Shown: piece after piece, positions 10,949 to 20,490 of the stretch
Position numbering within the stretch: the stretch's first letter is position 1
Layout: each line of letters begins with the position of its first letter
DNA from: Xiphydria camelus
Taxonomy: Eukaryota > Arthropoda > Insecta > Hymenoptera > Xiphydriidae
Assembly: GCA_963678675.1 (NCBI GenBank)
Contig: OY783193.1
Location: 32,712,430 to 32,776,429, forward strand
Direction: 5' to 3'
Length of the DNA: 64,000 nt
Translations under genes and position numbers: made by a program
The notes under the pieces: generated by a model
The model's input: only the letters and a program-made list of their open reading frames with translations
What the model was told of the DNA's origin: nothing
Database searches by the model: none

Positions 10949-11099
10949 CGGGGTGCTTGATTCAGGTGAGTCCTCTCGCCTCTCACCATCGGGGTGCTTG
11001 ATTCAGATGAGTCCCCTCGCTTCTCACCATCGGGGTGCTTGATTCAGGTGAGTCCCCTCGCTTCTCACCATCGGGGTGCTTGATTCAGATGAGTCCCCT
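10949..11099. repeat. 41-bp tandem repeat, about 3.7 copies
   Basis: Units begin at 10949, 10990, 11031 and 11072, each starting CGGGGTGCTTGATTCAG. The matching position in the right arm (around 16625-16665) has only one copy, so the array expanded in the left arm after the inverted arms formed. Confidence 0.85.
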
Positions 11100-11104
11100 A
11101 ATTA

Positions 11105-11345
11105 ATTAAATGTTGAAATTGCTCACCTCCAGCTACTTGACAGTGTCCCAAATCGTGCATACATGTTGTCATTTACCTTTTGCAAAGTTTCTGCTGTTAT
11201 CATATTTGAGCATTGTATTATTTTTTCTCTCAATTCATCGACATTTACAGGTTTTGTTTTGTACACTTTGCTTTTCATATTCATCGGGGGTAATACTGTA
11301 CATACTAGATACATACTTTTTTTCACAGCAATCAAAATCACGTTT
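11105..11345 (-). pseudogene. C-terminal remnant of a second mariner-type transposase
   Basis: On the minus strand the frame reads KPVNVDELREKIIQC, then ITAETLQKVNDN, then after a frame change GHCQVAGGEQFQHL. This has the pattern of a mariner transposase C-terminus (two helices, then a CxxxxGGxxF/H ending). It differs from the C-terminus of the neighbouring transposase at 11567, so it comes from another family or an older, diverged copy. Only about 70 codons remain. Confidence 0.5.
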
Positions 11346-11566
11346 TTATAAAAATTACAACCCCTATTTTTTATCGCATTTTTGAATAGCCGCTGTAATT
11401 CTGAGTTCAAAAATGTGCCACACTTGGGGGGTTACATAAAAAAAATTTTAAGAAAAATCCTGTTTTTCCTGGCGATTTAAATTTTGGTGTTTGGTCGTAT
11501 TTATCTCGCTATAAGTGTGTAAGAGAACGAAAAGAATAACAAAATCGACTGGCCAATTTGTACTGA

Positions 11567-12658
11567 TTAGAGCAGTTGCTCAAAGTGGCCGCCGTTAACT
11601 ATTTGGCAGTGCGCCAGCCTATCCACGAAGGAGCGTTGGGCATTCTGTATAATTTCGGGAGTAATCGACTGCATCTCAATTTGAATACGGTACTTCAGGT
11701 CTTCCAAATTTTGAGGCCTATTTACATAGACTCGGTTTTTAAGATATCCCCATAAAAAGAAATCTAGGGGGGTCAAATCGGGCGATCGCGCTGGCCACTC
11801 GATTTGACCCCTTCGACCTATCCAGCGATTGGGAAAAAGTTGATTCAGATGAGCCCTTACTGCCAACGCAAAGTGTGGCGGTGCTCCGTCTTGTTGGAAC
11901 CAGATCTGAGGATCAATTTCACCCTGCTGTGGTTCTGGAAAGCGTTGAATGAGAGCAGGGGCTACCTCATTTTGTAGCAAGTCTAGGTAACGTTGCCCCG
12001 TTAGATTACCCTCAATAAAAAATGATCCTAAAAGAGTATCTCTAACAATACCCGCCCAAACATTAACCTTCTGTGGATGTTGGGTATGGGCTTCTATCAT
12101 CCAGTGAGGGTTCTCATCCGACTAATATCGACAGTTGTGACGGTTTACCGTGCCATTCAACATAAAAGAGGCCTCGTCAGAAAAAACAATATTGACAGCA
12201 AAATTCGTTTGCGGATTATTGCAAAGTTCTTGCATAATTTCGCAAAACTCCGTCCTCCGATCAAAGTCGTCCTCTGTCAACTCGTGAACTAACTTTACCT
12301 TATAAGGGTGAAATTTGTTACAACGAAGAACCTTATGCACAGACGTTTTGCTTATGCCTATATCCCTGCCCACTTCACGACATGTGGAGTGAGGACTATC
12401 TTGAATTGCTAGCAAAACGTCTACTTGATCATCCTCGGATAAAGATGGTCGACCTGATTTCGGCAAGTCCCTTAAATGACCATAAGTCTCAAATTTTTGC
12501 AACAATTTACTTACGGTAGACTTTGATATTTGACGACCAGGATGTGTTTCATTAAACAAAGTACAAACCGGATCATAAGTTCTTCTTTGATCACCGTAAC
12601 CGACCATCATTAGGATTTGAATACGATCGGTCTCGTTAAGATGATTCGCCATTTCCAA
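11567..12658 (-). pseudogene. Mariner-like transposase with a single TAG interruption
   Basis: Would cut and paste its own element by a DDD/E-type reaction. It starts at ATG 12658. The N-terminal half has a DUF4817-like helix-turn-helix (YGDQRRTYDPVCTLFNETHP, KSTVSKLLQKF) and a second homeodomain-like part (REVGRDIGISKTSVHKVL). Catalytic residues: D in IVFSDEASF, D in WFQQDGAPPHF and D in WPARSPDLTPLDFFLWG, with 36 residues between the second and third. The C-terminus ends in a CQIVNGGHFEQLL motif typical of the group. The only defect I see is TAG at 12122-12124, where related proteins have tryptophan (TGG) before SDENPHW. Otherwise about 360 codons are open. Confidence 0.85.
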
Positions 12659-12907
12659 AGATCCGCAAAAGTGCAGGATAGTTAGTATTTAAAAAGACTG
12701 ATTAAATTGTAAAGTACAAGAACTGACAAGGAGAGGCTCAGGCTTTCGGGTCACCGATTTGGCCGAATCTTTACTCATTTATAGAGCACCACTAGTATGG
12801 TACATCACCACAACCCTAGGGTGCAACACTCAAAAAGAAGAGAAAAAATCACCTCTAAAGTTGAGCTTGTAAGTATTTGTACAAGTTTTCAACAACGAGT
12901 TTCCAAG

Positions 12908-12997
12908 AGGCGGCGTGGCCGAGCGGTTAAAGCGCTAGTCTACTAAGTAACTCGGGGATCGCGTGTTCAAGGCTCCTCATGTGCTTCTTTTTTTTTT
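12908..12997 (+). other. tRNA-like segment inside the Tc5-like element
   Basis: Contains TGGCCGAGCGGTTAAAGCGC, a good D-arm/A-box of the Leu/Ser type, then about 45 bases later GTGTTCAAGGCTCC, a weaker B-box, followed by a run of T that could end RNA polymerase III transcription. The acceptor arm pairs poorly (GAGG with CCTC at best), so it is probably a tRNA pseudogene or a SINE head, not a working tRNA. An inverted second copy lies at 15471-15549. Confidence 0.5.
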
Positions 12998-13133
12998 GCA
13001 AATAAAATGTTCATTTAATCATAATTTGATAACAATCAACGTTATTAATCAATATTTTTTTTTTAATTTCAATTATATTTTAATTCTGGGAGCTGTGTTG
13101 AAAAAAATTAAAATTGTCGAAAAATAGCAGTTA

Positions 13134-15073
13134 TTATTCGCTTTCGGTGAGCTCAGGCTTACAATTTGTGGGATGATAATTGTCATAAAAGCACTCAAAA
13201 CATAAATTAAGTTGACAATGACTACAGGAGATAAAACCGGTATTGCTGCAAGCGCAGGGAGTCTTCAATTTATTTAAAGGAAAGCATACTTCATTCACGT
13301 TGGAAAAAATACGCCTCTCGTCGGAGAGTTTCGATGCAAACCACGCGTATTTTATCATCGCTTGAAAAACCGGTGCTGACAATTGGTGATGAATAAGTGA
13401 ATGAATTTTAATGGCGTCTTCACGGGAGGCAATATCGCGATTCTTCTCAATTACATAGGAACAATTTTGGATTTTTTTGACAAAATTCTTCACTTGTCGA
13501 TGAAAATAAACATCGCACGGCTGGCAAATTGCAGTACATTTAGGAGGAATGATTTTGACGGTGCAGGTCGGCAATTTGTCTTTATTGCAAAATACTTCAT
13601 CGTAAATAACGGGATTCGTTTGACCTCCCCATGAATCAACCAGTAGTAAAAAGTTATTTTCTTCAACATAAAGCTGTATGACGTTCTCAAGGAATGTAGA
13701 ATACAGTGCTGTTGTAAGCTTACCGGATTTCGAGCAAGCTATACAAATATTGCCGAATTTTTCAACCAAATCGTCGACATTCTTTTGCACTCGTGGACCG
13801 GAATCTCCTGTTGGCTCTTGGAGACATAAGAAAACACGCGGCAATAATTTACCAGACATTGTAATTCCGTACTGCGCTGTGTATGAATGTGTTAATTTGT
13901 TTAGGTTACTTTTCTGAACCAATATACTTTTGGATCCTTTTTCTGCGAGTGTCCTGTCGATGGTGGATTGATATTGGCAGCCCATTTGGTCCGTGTTGAT
14001 TATGAATTGCGACTCGAAATTTCCAGTAATCGCCTTCACTTGAGTACAGAATTTATCCGCTGCTTCTAGCGTCTCTGCCATCGTAGTATGCTCCTTACGG
14101 CTGATGTACTTGGTGATCTTTCTCTGCCGGATACCGTGCTTTTTCTTAAACCGTTTTACCCAAGATGACGAAGCTTTAAACTCGAAATTCGAAGACCTGT
14201 ACTGGCCAGCTGCGGCTAATGCCCACTCTTGTAAATTTCTCGTCGTCACCTGAAATGAAAAATATTTATTGTTAGTTTATTCCGTACTACGTTGTGCTTC
14301 AGTTTAGCAAAAACTACGTCAATGTGAGATTTTACCTGTAAAAATTCGGCTCGAGCTTCTACGAAGCGGTCATTGGTCCATGAGTCGATAGAGACGTATT
14401 TATCGAATAGGGTCCCTCCTTGTTCAACATCCTTTTGCCAACGCTTCAAGTCATCCTTCTTCCTTAAACTCCGCGAACCCCTCTTCTGGAGAGATTCTAG
14501 ACTCCAAGTAGGATGTAACTTGGCCAATCTCAGGACTTTGATTTTGGTTTCTAATGGAATGAAGTCGATCTTTGCTTTTTTTTCAGGAGATGGCTGGTAC
14601 TCATTGGAGTCCGAAGCATCATCGTCATCTACATAATGAAACAATTGTTCCTCGTCGTCTTCATGAGGAAGAATCAATTCTTCGTCGTTCACCAGAATCT
14701 TTTCGCCTAACATCTCCACAGCGCGAAAAAATAATTCCTCTCCCACCATTGCTGCCTGTGATGAAATAGAGATCGGAGATTCTTCCACGATGAGATTGTT
14801 TTCCGACAAAAGATTTTCGCAATGTATTAAAGCTCCTTTGAGGAGTTTCTTCGATTCCTCACTGTGAATCGAGTGAACTGGAACTTCCTCCAATGAGAAA
14901 TCTGACGATTCTTGCTCCATTTTTCCACACTTATTCAATAATTTTTTCCACCAGGGCTCGCGAACATGCGTCTTGTACGCATAGAAGTTCACAACTAACG
15001 CTTTAATCCAGCCCTCTGAACTCTTGCCCCCACTATTGAAGCAGCCGTGGTTCAACAAAGTAATTGACGACAC
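13134..15073 (-). CDS. Tc5/pogo-type (CENP-B-like, DDE_1) transposase, two exons
   Basis: Catalyses movement of the Tc5-like element. Exon 1 runs from 15073 to 14336 and exon 2 from 14249 to 13134. The 86-bp intron has GT (FLQ|GTAAAA) and AG (TTTCAG|GTGACG) borders and keeps the frame. Exon 1 is acidic (HYVDDDDASDSNEY). Exon 2 starts with a Tc5-type DNA-binding helix-turn-helix (SSSWVKRFKKKHGIRQRK). Catalytic residues: D in INTDQMGCQY, D in LLLVDSWGG and D in CQPCDVYFHRQ, with 40 residues between the last two. A cysteine-rich tail (CACSNTGFISCSHCQLNLCF) may bind zinc. About 617 codons are open without a stop, but no ATG is found at the 5' limit: the frame begins at the junction with the inverted copy. 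The N-terminus is therefore probably truncated; the first internal ATG is in KCGKMEQE. Confidence 0.75.
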
Positions 15074-15400
15074 AGCGCAGCACGGAATTACAATGTCTGG
15101 TAAATTGTTGCCGCGTGTTTTCCTGTGTCTCCAAGAGCCAACAGGAGAGTTCGGTCCACGAGTGTGAATGAAGTATGCTTTCCTTTAAATAAATTGAAGA
15201 CTCCCTGCGCTTGCAGCAATACCGGTTTTATCTCCTGTAGTCATTGTCAACTTAATTTATGTTTTGAGTGCTTTTATGACAATTATCATCCCACAAATTG
15301 TAAGCCTGAGCTCACCGAAAGCGAATATAACTGCTATTTTTCTACAATTTTAATTTTTTTCAACACAGCTCCCAGAATTAAAATATAATTGAAATTAAAA
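15070..15400 (+). pseudogene. Inverted, internally deleted copy of the Tc5-like transposase 3' part
   Basis: Bases 15070-15163 match (inverted) 13877-13783 of the transposase. They are followed directly by sequence matching 13301 and below, through the stop codon and 3' flank. The intervening ~480 bases are missing. The junction sits at a short CAC shared by both sides. It encodes the last ~60 residues (the cysteine-rich tail) out of context. Confidence 0.8.
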
Positions 15401-15470
15401 AAAATATTGATTAATAACGTTGATTGTTATCAAATTATGATTAAATGAACATTTTATTTGCAAAAAAAAA

Positions 15471-15549
15471 GAAGCACATGAGGAGCCTCGAACACGCGAT
15501 CCCCGAGTTAGTAGACTAGCGCTTTAACCGCTCGGCCACGCCGCCTCTT
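15471..15549 (-). other. tRNA-like segment, inverted copy
   Basis: Reverse-strand duplicate of 12908-12997, with a better B-box-like GTGTTCGAGGCTCC and four fewer bases (no GTAA insertion) in the anticodon region. Part of the inverted derivative of the Tc5-like element. Confidence 0.5.
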
Positions 15550-16038
15550 GGAAACTCGTTGTTGAGAACTTGTACAAATACTTACAAGCTCAACTTTAGA
15601 GGTGATTTTTTCTCTTCTTTTTGAGTGTTGCACCCTAGGGTTGTGGTGATGTACCATACTAGTGGTGCTCTATAAATGAGTAAAGATTCGGCCAAATCGG
15701 TGACCCGAAAGCCTGAGCCTCTCCTTGTGAGACAAAATAAAGAGAGTATAAACGTAAAATAAAAGAAAAGCGATGATCTGAACACAGCAGAAATATCAAA
15801 AGCAATTAATACGATAGAACAGGCGTGAAAAGCAATCCAATCCTATCGAGAGCTGAGAAAACAATACGAAGCAAATCTACAGTAACAGGTACTTTACAGG
15901 TTTGCGCTCTCAAACTTGTCTAAAGCAAACGCGCATGCGTCATCTGCATAGACGAGGAATGCGAGAACCTCCACTTAGGCAAATTTTCAAAGAAATAGTA
16001 CTTGACCTTCTTATTTAGCAGCTATAGCGAGATAAATA

Positions 16039-16315
16039 CAGTAGTCCCCGGCTAATTCACCCGTAGTGGGACCGAGAATTCTAAGAATTGCTAAATTCGA
16101 CCGGGCCTCCACTATGTTCGCAAGAGGCGTGGCTAAGACAGAGACAGCAGGAGTGTGCGAGAAGGATCGCAAGTCGATTAACGCGCGCTTTTTAAAACAA
16201 CAACGGCCAGCCCCTCCGGCGCATCAACTCGTGCATGATGTCAGGAGTCAAGTGGGGGAAATCTCTTCCCCCGCGCGGCGAATTACGTAGTGAGCGAATT
16301 AGCCAGAGACTACTG
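16039..16315. mobile_element. Pogo/Tigger-type MITE
   Basis: 277 bp with ends CAGTAGTCCCCGGCTAATTC and the inverse GAATTAGCCAGAGACTACTG, flanked by TA at 16037-16038 and 16316-16317. It interrupts the right arm of the mariner element: sequence on either side joins to match the left arm. Non-coding. The ends resemble those of the Tigger at 24686 in their first bases. Confidence 0.82.
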
Positions 16316-17070
16316 TACGACCAAGCACCAAAATTTAAATCGCCAGGAAAAACAGGATTTTTCTTAAAATTTTTTTTATGTAACCCCCCAAGTGTGGCAT
16401 ATTTTTGTACTCAGAATCACAGCAGCTATTTAAAAATACGATAAAAAATAGGGGTTGTAATTTTAAAAAAACATGACTTTGCTTGTGGCGTCGCCATGCG
16501 GTTGATTTCGAAACTACCTTATAAAATTAAAAATAGGATAAAAAATAACAAAATTGACGGGTCCGAGCGTTTTTCCAAAAAATGTACCGTTTTCGACATA
16601 ATCGCATGTTTCCATACTTTCCGACGGTGAGAGGCGAGAGGAGTCACCTGAATCAAGCACCCCGAAGGGAACAGAAAACTATTATGTCTACGTCGTTGCT
16701 TCTGGGTTACGCTAAAAGTACTTTTTTACCAGATTTTTAAATGTCTAACGACAAAAGATTTACTCTAAATTCAAATTTGCAAAACAAAAATTACAGCAAA
16801 TGTAAATTTCTATCGCAATTATATTGCAGAATCGAATAAATCGACTCTCAATTGCAAAAACCGAAAAATTTGAATTTTGTCGATTATAGCGCCATCTGCC
16901 ACGAATCGAAAAAAATGTTTCAAATAAAAGTTATGTAGTTTCTAATGTAGAATGCGAATATGCAATCAAAAGTGGGGGTTCCTATTTAAGATTTTGAATC
17001 TTCCCCCTCCCCCATCCACAGGGGTTGGGGTGTGGGATCAATCTTGGTGTCATTTGATAGTTTTTTTTAA

Positions 17071-19475
17071 CCTTCCAGTAGTCGCGTGAAATTTTGGAAC
17101 GTCGTTGGTCGCGTCGGTCTTACAGACCGCATACACTAATAACTTCAACAAAAAAAAGTGAATGCGAATTTTCAAAAATTGCCTATGGAGGCGTTTTAAC
17201 AACGCAATAAATAACCAGAACAAGTAAAACTAGAGTACATTTGGCACATTTTTCCAACTATTAAACAAATCTTTGAAAATGGTATATTCTTCTTATTACT
17301 GTACTTTATTAGTCCCATACAAAGAAAACAAAAATTGGCAATGAAACAAACTGTGTTTTAAACAAAAATATAACTCTTTTACAATAAAAAAAATGTGGCA
17401 CAAACATGTTCAAAATTAGTCTAGAGCATTTTCTCGGCACTCTTGGCAAACCCCAATAATATGTTCCAAGCACATATATTTGTTGCACTTATAGCACTGG
17501 AAGCGAGTTTTGCGATTTTTTTTCGAAGAACAGTAAGCACATCTACCTGGTAAAGCATTCTGTGAGACATCAGGTTCGATATTAGTGCCAGAAAGTTCTT
17601 GTAGTCTCAATCTTAGGCTTCGAGGAATGTTGTTCATAGCAGAACGTACTTGCAAATGAGGCTTGATCAAATCATTGGCCAATTGTCTTAAAAAGACTCT
17701 TCTCAAAATTGTTATGTGAGGGTTGTTTGAAGCGTAGATCACCTGGGAATTGATACCAGCTATGTTCAAGAGGGAGTAGAAAATGACCTTTGGCCATCTG
17801 CGCGTGTTCCTGGAACAGTTGTAGCTTGCAGTCAATTTATCAACAGTATCTACGCCCCCTTTAGTACGGTTGTAAGCTGTAATTATCGCTGGTTTATGCG
17901 CGTCTGTTTCTGCATCGATTTCATCATCATCATGCATACTGGAGAGCAGCAGCACATTTTTTTTCTTTTTGGGGATATAAGAAACAAGGGTGCAGTCTTC
18001 CATAAATGCAAACATACTGGTATGTATCGGTCGCACAGCTGGTTGAGAAAACTCTAACGGCAACTCCCTTTTGTTTTTCCTGATGGTTCCAATTACTGTG
18101 ATATTATGGTAATTGAGTAGTTTCTTTACAAGTGGTAAAGAGGTGAACCAGTTGTCCATTGTAACGTTGCGTCCAGATCCAAAAATGTGTCCACAGAGTC
18201 GTAGAACAACATCATAAGGATTATTCGAGACTGCGAATGGTCCTTCAGGCTGTTTCCCAACGTAAACTTCCATCTTGCTTGTGTAATACATTTTGGCATC
18301 ACATAACGCTAGAATTTTTAATCCGTACTTATTTGGTTTAGAAGGGATGTACTGTCGAAAGCTGCACTTTCCTCTAAACCCTGCAAGCATCTCATCCACC
18401 GTCACAAATTCTGAATGATGGTAACCGTTCTGACAATTAGCAACAAAACGGTCAAAAACATCCCGTATAGGAACCAATTTATCTGTTGCCCTTCGCATTG
18501 CTCGAGTCTTCTTGCTATCAAATCTTATGCATCGAATTAGAAATCTAAATCTTTGCAAGCTCATAGTGAGACGAAAAATTTCTATGCCAGAACCATCAGT
18601 ATTCCACAAATCTTCGCCATTCAGCCGATTTGCATGATAGATACCAGCCATATAAATGAGGCCAATAAACGCACGAATTTCAATTCGATTAGTTGGAGCT
18701 GTATCTCTTTCTCGAGCAAAATTGTGAGAAACAAATTCAATGTATTCGTTGGTGCATTCGATGATAATATCCACAATCTCGTCATTGAAGAAATACTCCC
18801 ATATTTCCAGTGGACCTAACAAGTTCTTGGTTGCTATTGTGGAACCCGGCAAACGTTTGACGATATTTTTTTGTCGCGTTCTAACTGTTGTAGGTCGTGA
18901 AGCAAATTTTCTCCAGCGGGTGACTTTATCCTTTCCGAAAAACGACAATGTATTGCTGTGACTTTCTTCTACTACTTCCTCGCTATCAGAAATATCCTGC
19001 TCAGACTCATTGTTGTCAAGTTGCTGTTCTACATCATCCACTTCATCTTCATCAGACAGATCTGGGTCTGAATGATTGTCGTAAATGATTCCTTGGTCCT
19101 CTCCGTCACTCATAACTTCTTCTAACATTTGTTGCAGGCGTTTCTGCTCTCTTTCATTAGACCCCATGACTAAATATAATTATATTACATATGTATTGCA
19201 CAATATTATGCAATAGAAGTTCGAGAAACTAACCTCACAACGAAAGTAACGGGATAATAAAAATAAAACGTGATTAGTCGCGCCGGTCTCTCACACCGCA
19301 GGGCAATATAAATTTGGCACAACTACCACTTCCAACACTCTGTACTGCACTGCGGTTCCGTCGCGTCCTATTGAGAAGGTATAAGGAGTGGGAGGTGCCC
19401 CGCCCCTTATTTTTCAGAATAATTGTAACAAAAGTGTATGGTCGGTCTCACAGACCGGGCGCGACTACTGGAAGG
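17071..19475 (-). mobile_element. Complete piggyBac-like element
   Basis: 2405 bp, ends CCTTCCAGTAGTCGCG and CGCGACTACTGGAAGG, flanked by TTAA at 17067-17070 and 19476-19479. Subterminal palindromic motifs resembling CGGTCT-ACAGACCG occur inside both ends (about 17126-17138, 19277-19292, 19443-19458) and may be transposase-binding sites. It sits inside the right arm of the mariner element, whose arm resumes exactly after the second TTAA. Confidence 0.93.
17416..19167 (-). CDS. piggyBac-type transposase, apparently intact
   Basis: Moves the element by TTAA-specific, footprint-free excision and insertion. It is 583 residues, a usual length for piggyBac, with no stop or frameshift. An acidic N-terminal region (residues 1-75) is followed by the DDE_Tnp_1_7-type core. 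The three catalytic aspartates are visible: D258 in FVTVDEMLAGFRGK, D338 in NVTMDNWFTSLPL and D440 in NRTKGGVDTVDKL. The C-terminal end is a cysteine-rich zinc-binding domain (CAYCSSKKNRKTRFQCYKC, CLEHIIGVCQEC). It starts at ATG 19167 and ends about 345 bp before the left end. With intact ends and ORF it could be active or recently active. Confidence 0.94.
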   Translation of the reverse strand: MGSNEREQKRLQQMLEEVMSDGEDQGIIYDNHSDPDLSDEDEVDDVEQQLDNNESEQDISDSEEVVEESHSNTLSFFGKDKVTRWRKFASRPTTVRTRQKNIVKRLPGSTIATKNLLGPLEIWEYFFNDEIVDIIIECTNEYIEFVSHNFARERDTAPTNRIEIRAFIGLIYMAGIYHANRLNGEDLWNTDGSGIEIFRLTMSLQRFRFLIRCIRFDSKKTRAMRRATDKLVPIRDVFDRFVANCQNGYHHSEFVTVDEMLAGFRGKCSFRQYIPSKPNKYGLKILALCDAKMYYTSKMEVYVGKQPEGPFAVSNNPYDVVLRLCGHIFGSGRNVTMDNWFTSLPLVKKLLNYHNITVIGTIRKNKRELPLEFSQPAVRPIHTSMFAFMEDCTLVSYIPKKKKNVLLLSSMHDDDEIDAETDAHKPAIITAYNRTKGGVDTVDKLTASYNCSRNTRRWPKVIFYSLLNIAGINSQVIYASNNPHITILRRVFLRQLANDLIKPHLQVRSAMNNIPRSLRLRLQELSGTNIEPDVSQNALPGRCAYCSSKKNRKTRFQCYKCNKYMCLEHIIGVCQECRENALD

Positions 19476-19568
19476 TTAAATATATCAGATACGTATTTTT
19501 TCGTTTCCCGATCTGAAGCATACTTTTCGAGATATTCAACCGTTTCCATACTTTACGGACACCCTGTA

Positions 19569-20017
19569 TCTATTTTCGTGTGTTCGCGTTGTTTTCCTCC
19601 TTGTCTCCTTCACAAAACGCTACGCGAATCCTCAAGCTGCTGATTCGCTCCTGCGAAAATCGGCTCAAGCGCAAACGGTTAATGGTTTTAACCACGCGCT
19701 TTATGGTGAGGAGAATTGAAATACTTCTTCGTCCTCGCTGACGCTTGCTACAGAGAAAGAGCGCGAAGCATGAGACAGAATGTGGCTAAAGAGTGGGACG
19801 GGGGCAGGAGAAATAAAACGGTATAGTCTCGCTTTACTAACGCTTGCCAGAGAGAGAGAGCGTGGGTAAGGAGTGTGTGAGGCATCGATATTCCCTTTCT
19901 TCTCTGTCCGTCTTCTGAGGCTGTTCCCCGACGTTTCACGTTTTCGTTAACAGCCGCATTCGCCAAGCGAGGAACTTACTCCACCGAGCGTAAAGAAGTT
20001 TCACTTCAAAAACCGCG
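19569..20017. other. Flank of mariner element, no gene seen
   Basis: Holds the second copy of the local direct repeat (19617-19695). The rest is unassigned; a CA microsatellite follows at about 20018-20042. No open frame with a recognisable product. Confidence 0.4.
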
Positions 20018-20046
20018 TACACACACACACGCACATACACATAACC

Positions 20047-20490
20047 CTAAGGCACGCCGTTCCCATCTTCTTCGTTTAACGCCTCTGCGAGCTGCTGCGC
20101 GGTGGCAGTTCGTTTCGCTGCCAGACCCCGCAGTTTCTGTAAGCAGAATTGAAAAAAAAAAATAATGTATGCCAAATTTATTAAAGAAAAAAAGAAAAAA
20201 AAAATATTCTTACCGGCACACACAAGGTGATTAAACCCGTTTATTACGTAGACGGCCCCGTCTAACATGTGATCACCATCGCGACCGTACGCCTCTAAAG
20301 ATTCTTTTAGCGCATCTTTCAAAAGACGGCGCTTGTCTAGCGTATATATGCGCCATATGTTTGGCAACACTATTGACATCCCCTCATACCAGGTTATATC
20401 GATGCCATGAGGGTTGTATGCCCACACATCATCCGGGGGAGGCGGATACACGCGAGTATTAGAAGGAATTGGCATTTCGGAGTGCACGTT
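20047..20490 (-). CDS. Small two-exon gene, copy 1 (unknown product)
   Basis: Unknown function. Exon 1 (about 20490-20225) encodes a proline-rich start (PPPPDDVWAYNPHG), then WYEGMSIVLPNIWRIYTLDK and HMLDGAVYVINGF. A short intron with an A/T-rich middle follows. Exon 2 (20143-20047, after TTACAG) encodes KLRGLAAKRTATAQQLAEAL and ends with a stop. A clear paralog lies at 55497-55931 with the same exon layout, the shared IWR..xDK..L..A..ES core and the (K/N)LRGLAA(K/R)R start of exon 2. A CA-rich microsatellite lies just 3' of each copy. The exact donor site is uncertain (two GT options near 20216-20225). I recognise no domain. Confidence 0.5.
   Translation of the reverse strand, partial: NVHSEMPIPSNTRVYPPPPDDVWAYNPHGIDITWYEGMSIVLPNIWRIYTLDKRRLLKDALKESLEAYGRDGDHMLDGAVYVINGFNHLVCAGKNIFFFFFSLINLAYIIFFFQFCLQKLRGLAAKRTATAQQLAEALNEEDGNGVP

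Larger units (their letters stand above)
12727..15727 (-). mobile_element. Tc5-like transposon, head-to-head with an inverted deletion derivative
   Basis: Ends are CAAGGAGAGGCTCAGGC and its inverse. TGA is duplicated at 12724-12726 and 15728-15730, so the empty site reads CTGAG. Known Tc4/Tc5 elements insert at CTNAG and duplicate TNA, and Tc5 ends begin CAAGG; this matches. The left part (12727 to about 15070, minus) is a transposase gene. The right part (about 15070-15727) is an inverted, internally deleted copy of the 3' portion of the same element, so both outer ends are the same terminus. Confidence 0.8.
10457..19566 (-). mobile_element. Mariner-like element with long inverted arms, invaded by three other transposons
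   Basis: Ends are CAGGGTGTCCGTAAAGTATG at left and the inverse at right, each next to TA (10455-10456 and 19567-19568). The inverted arms run far inward: 10457-10950 pairs with 16640-17070 plus 19480-19566, and 11320-11515 pairs with 16315-16480 plus a short block before 16039. The right arm is split by a piggyBac (17071-19475) and a pogo-type MITE (16039-16315). The interior holds a Tc5-like element (12727-15727). Removing these leaves about 3.4 kb. It encodes one transposase (12658-11567, minus). Confidence 0.82.

Noticed and set aside
12908..12997. A functional nuclear tRNA gene
   Set aside because: A-box is good, but the B-box is weak and the acceptor stem does not pair; a diverged second copy lies inside an inverted transposon arm. 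Kept only as tRNA-like.
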